A stretch of 64,000 nt of DNA from Runella sp. SP2. Lineage in GTDB: Bacteria > Bacteroidota > Bacteroidia > Cytophagales > Spirosomataceae. The notes beneath the pieces were generated by a model. That model was not told the DNA's origin, searched no databases, and saw nothing but the letters and a program-made list of their open reading frames with translations. Location: contig NZ_CP031030.1 of assembly GCF_003711225.1 (NCBI RefSeq), positions 4,030,001 to 4,094,000 on the forward strand. The letters are read 5' to 3'. A program made the translations under genes and the position numbers. The first letter of the stretch is position 1, and each line of letters begins with the position of its first letter. Positions 63,069 through 64,000 of this stretch are shown here, one piece after another.

Positions 63069-63265
63069 GCATTCGTGGTGGCCGAAGGCCAAGCCATGAA
63101 GGTCCCGAAAGCCTTCGGGATTGAACGAAGCTCGGGCGGGCGGCTAGCCTAGCGATGAGAGCTCACCAAATCCTTTTCTTTTGTTGCGGAGTACCGCCCC
63201 AGTCGTCGGGTGGGTAACTACGCTGAGAGTAGGTTTTGGCCTGCTTTTTTTCTTTTATAGCTGTT
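63056..63265. repeat. Junction I: mosaic repeat
   Basis: ACCAATAACTAAGCATTCGT then GGTGGCCGAAGGCCAAGCC, a second CCCGAA...TTCGGG hairpin and GATTGAACGAAGCTCGGGC (as in F and H). This is followed by a block shared with G (CCTTTTCTTTTGTTGCGGAG, AACTACGCTGAGAG) and by CCTGCTTTTTTTCTTTTATA. Confidence 0.65.
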
Positions 63266-63287
63266 TGTTGGTTGTTTGCATGGGTTT

Positions 63288-63416
63288 GGGGTAGTGCAAA
63301 ATACGCCTGCCCATTCCGTTAACTAACGGGGCGGGGCTTTGGGGGAGCAAATGACCATGTACGGAACCTGACGAAGGGACTGTATGGAATCATTCAGCCG
63401 TATTTTGCTACGCCCC
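63288..63416. repeat. Large inverted repeat at the array end
   Basis: GGGG...GCAAAATACG (63288-63305) pairs with CGTATTTTGC...CCCC (63399-63416). Inside lies a perfect CCGTTA-AC-TAACGG palindrome (63316-63329) that resembles two attC ends fused back to back. It is the last unusual structure before the minus-strand dehydrogenase gene. Confidence 0.55.
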
Positions 63417-63429
63417 AACAGTATCTCAA

Positions 63430-64000
63430 TTAGTTTACCGTCAAAACTACTTTACCATTCACGCCACCAGCCGCGAGAAAATCTTGGGCTTGTGCTGCTG
63501 CTTCCAATGGAAACGTTTTGGTAACAACGGGTTTGATTTTACCTTCTTTCACAAGTTGCAATCCATTTTCTAGATTTTTAGCCATGAGGTTTGCAGATAC
63601 AAATCGGGCTTCTACACCATGTTGCTGGGCTAATTCTGGTGAGGGCATTCCTGCAATACTCAACAATTTTCCCCCTTTTTTAAGCAACTCAAACAATTGG
63701 GCTTGTGATTGTCCTCCAGCACAATCAGCTACCAAATCTACTTCAATATTTTGTGCAATTATATCCGTTGTTTTATAATCAAAAACTTCATCGGCCCCTA
63801 ATTCTTTCACCATTTCCACACCTTTTCCTGATGCAGTGGCATACACATAAAGGCCCTGGTTTTTTGCTAATTGCACCATCGTAGCACCTACTGCACCAGC
63901 CGCTCCCTGTATAAACACTTTTTGGCCTTTTTCCAATTTCCCTTCAGTAAACAATATATTTTCTGCGGTGCCGATGTTTACCGCCAAAGAGGCCGCTTTT
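63430..64000 (-). CDS. Zinc-type alcohol dehydrogenase / quinone oxidoreductase family, partial
   Basis: At least 190 codons; the N-terminus lies beyond the window edge. The NADPH-binding Rossmann part is visible: VFIQGAAGAVGATMVQLAKNQGLYVYATAS, ELGADEVFDYKT, VDLVADCAGG, GGKLLSIAG and the C-terminal LEAAAQAQDFLAAGGVNGKVVLTV. No zinc-ligand residues are in the visible part. It is a medium-chain reductase that reduces quinones or enones by family precedent. It is the first minus-strand chromosomal gene after the array. Confidence 0.88.
   Translation of the reverse strand, partial: KAASLAVNIGTAENILFTEGKLEKGQKVFIQGAAGAVGATMVQLAKNQGLYVYATASGKGVEMVKELGADEVFDYKTTDIIAQNIEVDLVADCAGGQSQAQLFELLKKGGKLLSIAGMPSPELAQQHGVEARFVSANLMAKNLENGLQLVKEGKIKPVVTKTFPLEAAAQAQDFLAAGGVNGKVVLTVN

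Noticed and set aside
43210..63416. Classical mobile or chromosomal integron with canonical attC
   Set aside because: The end boxes do not fit GTTRRRY (third purine often C or T), and the recombinase is deleted. Only the organisation and the end complementarity match, so it is reported as integron-like.
63288..63416. Group II intron domain V/VI remnant
   Set aside because: The stem sequence does not match the conserved domain V signature, and no reverse transcriptase is nearby.
1..64000. tRNA or rRNA genes
   Set aside because: No cloverleaf with the conserved GTTC-type T-arm followed by an acceptor stem, and no rRNA signature, was found by reading the intergenic regions; a tRNAscan run would settle it.

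Overview
The window looks like a chromosomal segment of a Bacteroidota bacterium, most likely order Cytophagales (Runella/Spirosoma-like; inferred from gene content, no search was run). Supporting signs: genes without Shine-Dalgarno leaders, Bacteroidota-type -7 boxes (TAnnTTTG) before several genes, giant secreted proteins built of Ig-like repeats, a CotH protein, an IcmF fusion mutase, TonB/CarboxypepD_reg proteins and many Gly/Cys-rich extracellular domains.

Region 1 (1-43.2 kb) is ordinary chromosome of moderate GC: an AraC regulator, a fatty-acid desaturase, a four-gene signalling cluster (small Cys-tailed protein, 7-helix membrane protein, histidine kinase, response regulator), nadC, a GNAT gene, arfB, an HD hydrolase, a Uma2 nuclease, uvrB with an unusual leader, a TIGR01777 epimerase, a FlaA1/CapD-type dehydratase, bifunctional nnr, two giant repeat proteins (2035 and 1545 aa) in one operon, rpsP-rimM-trmD, an OmpA protein, the RNase P RNA, a DUF4403 lipoprotein, a truncated GH20 gene, csaA, pheA, rbfA, the CotH protein and icmF. 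icmF carries several in-frame insertions of intergenic-type palindromes.

Region 2 (43.2-63.4 kb) is an AT-rich accessory island and the most interesting part. It opens with an internally deleted IntI/Xer-like tyrosine recombinase and an SSB gene. It then runs through unrelated small genes or operons, all on the + strand except one IS110 transposase. Between them lie imperfect palindromes of very uniform length (133-136 bp for the five intact ones). Each module begins with a GTT-type sequence that is the reverse complement of its own 3' boundary (9/9 bases in four modules, 8 in two more), although this sequence differs between modules. That is the covariation expected of integron cassettes with attC sites, but the boxes (GTTRG[CT]R-like) do not fit the canonical GTTRRRY. 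The cassettes carry a lipoprotein; a TonB-receptor/cation-transporter operon; a CFI-box pseudogene plus an Rpn nuclease gene split by an IS110 element with a recognisable bridge-RNA-like leader; a zinc-ribbon protein; a PhyH dioxygenase; a beta-lactamase-fold hydrolase; AraC/pirin; AraC/aldo-keto reductase; an alpha/beta hydrolase; and a GNAT enzyme. From 55.4 kb on the junctions also contain a second, mosaic family of structured repeats.

The window ends inside a zinc-type alcohol dehydrogenase/quinone oxidoreductase gene on the minus strand.
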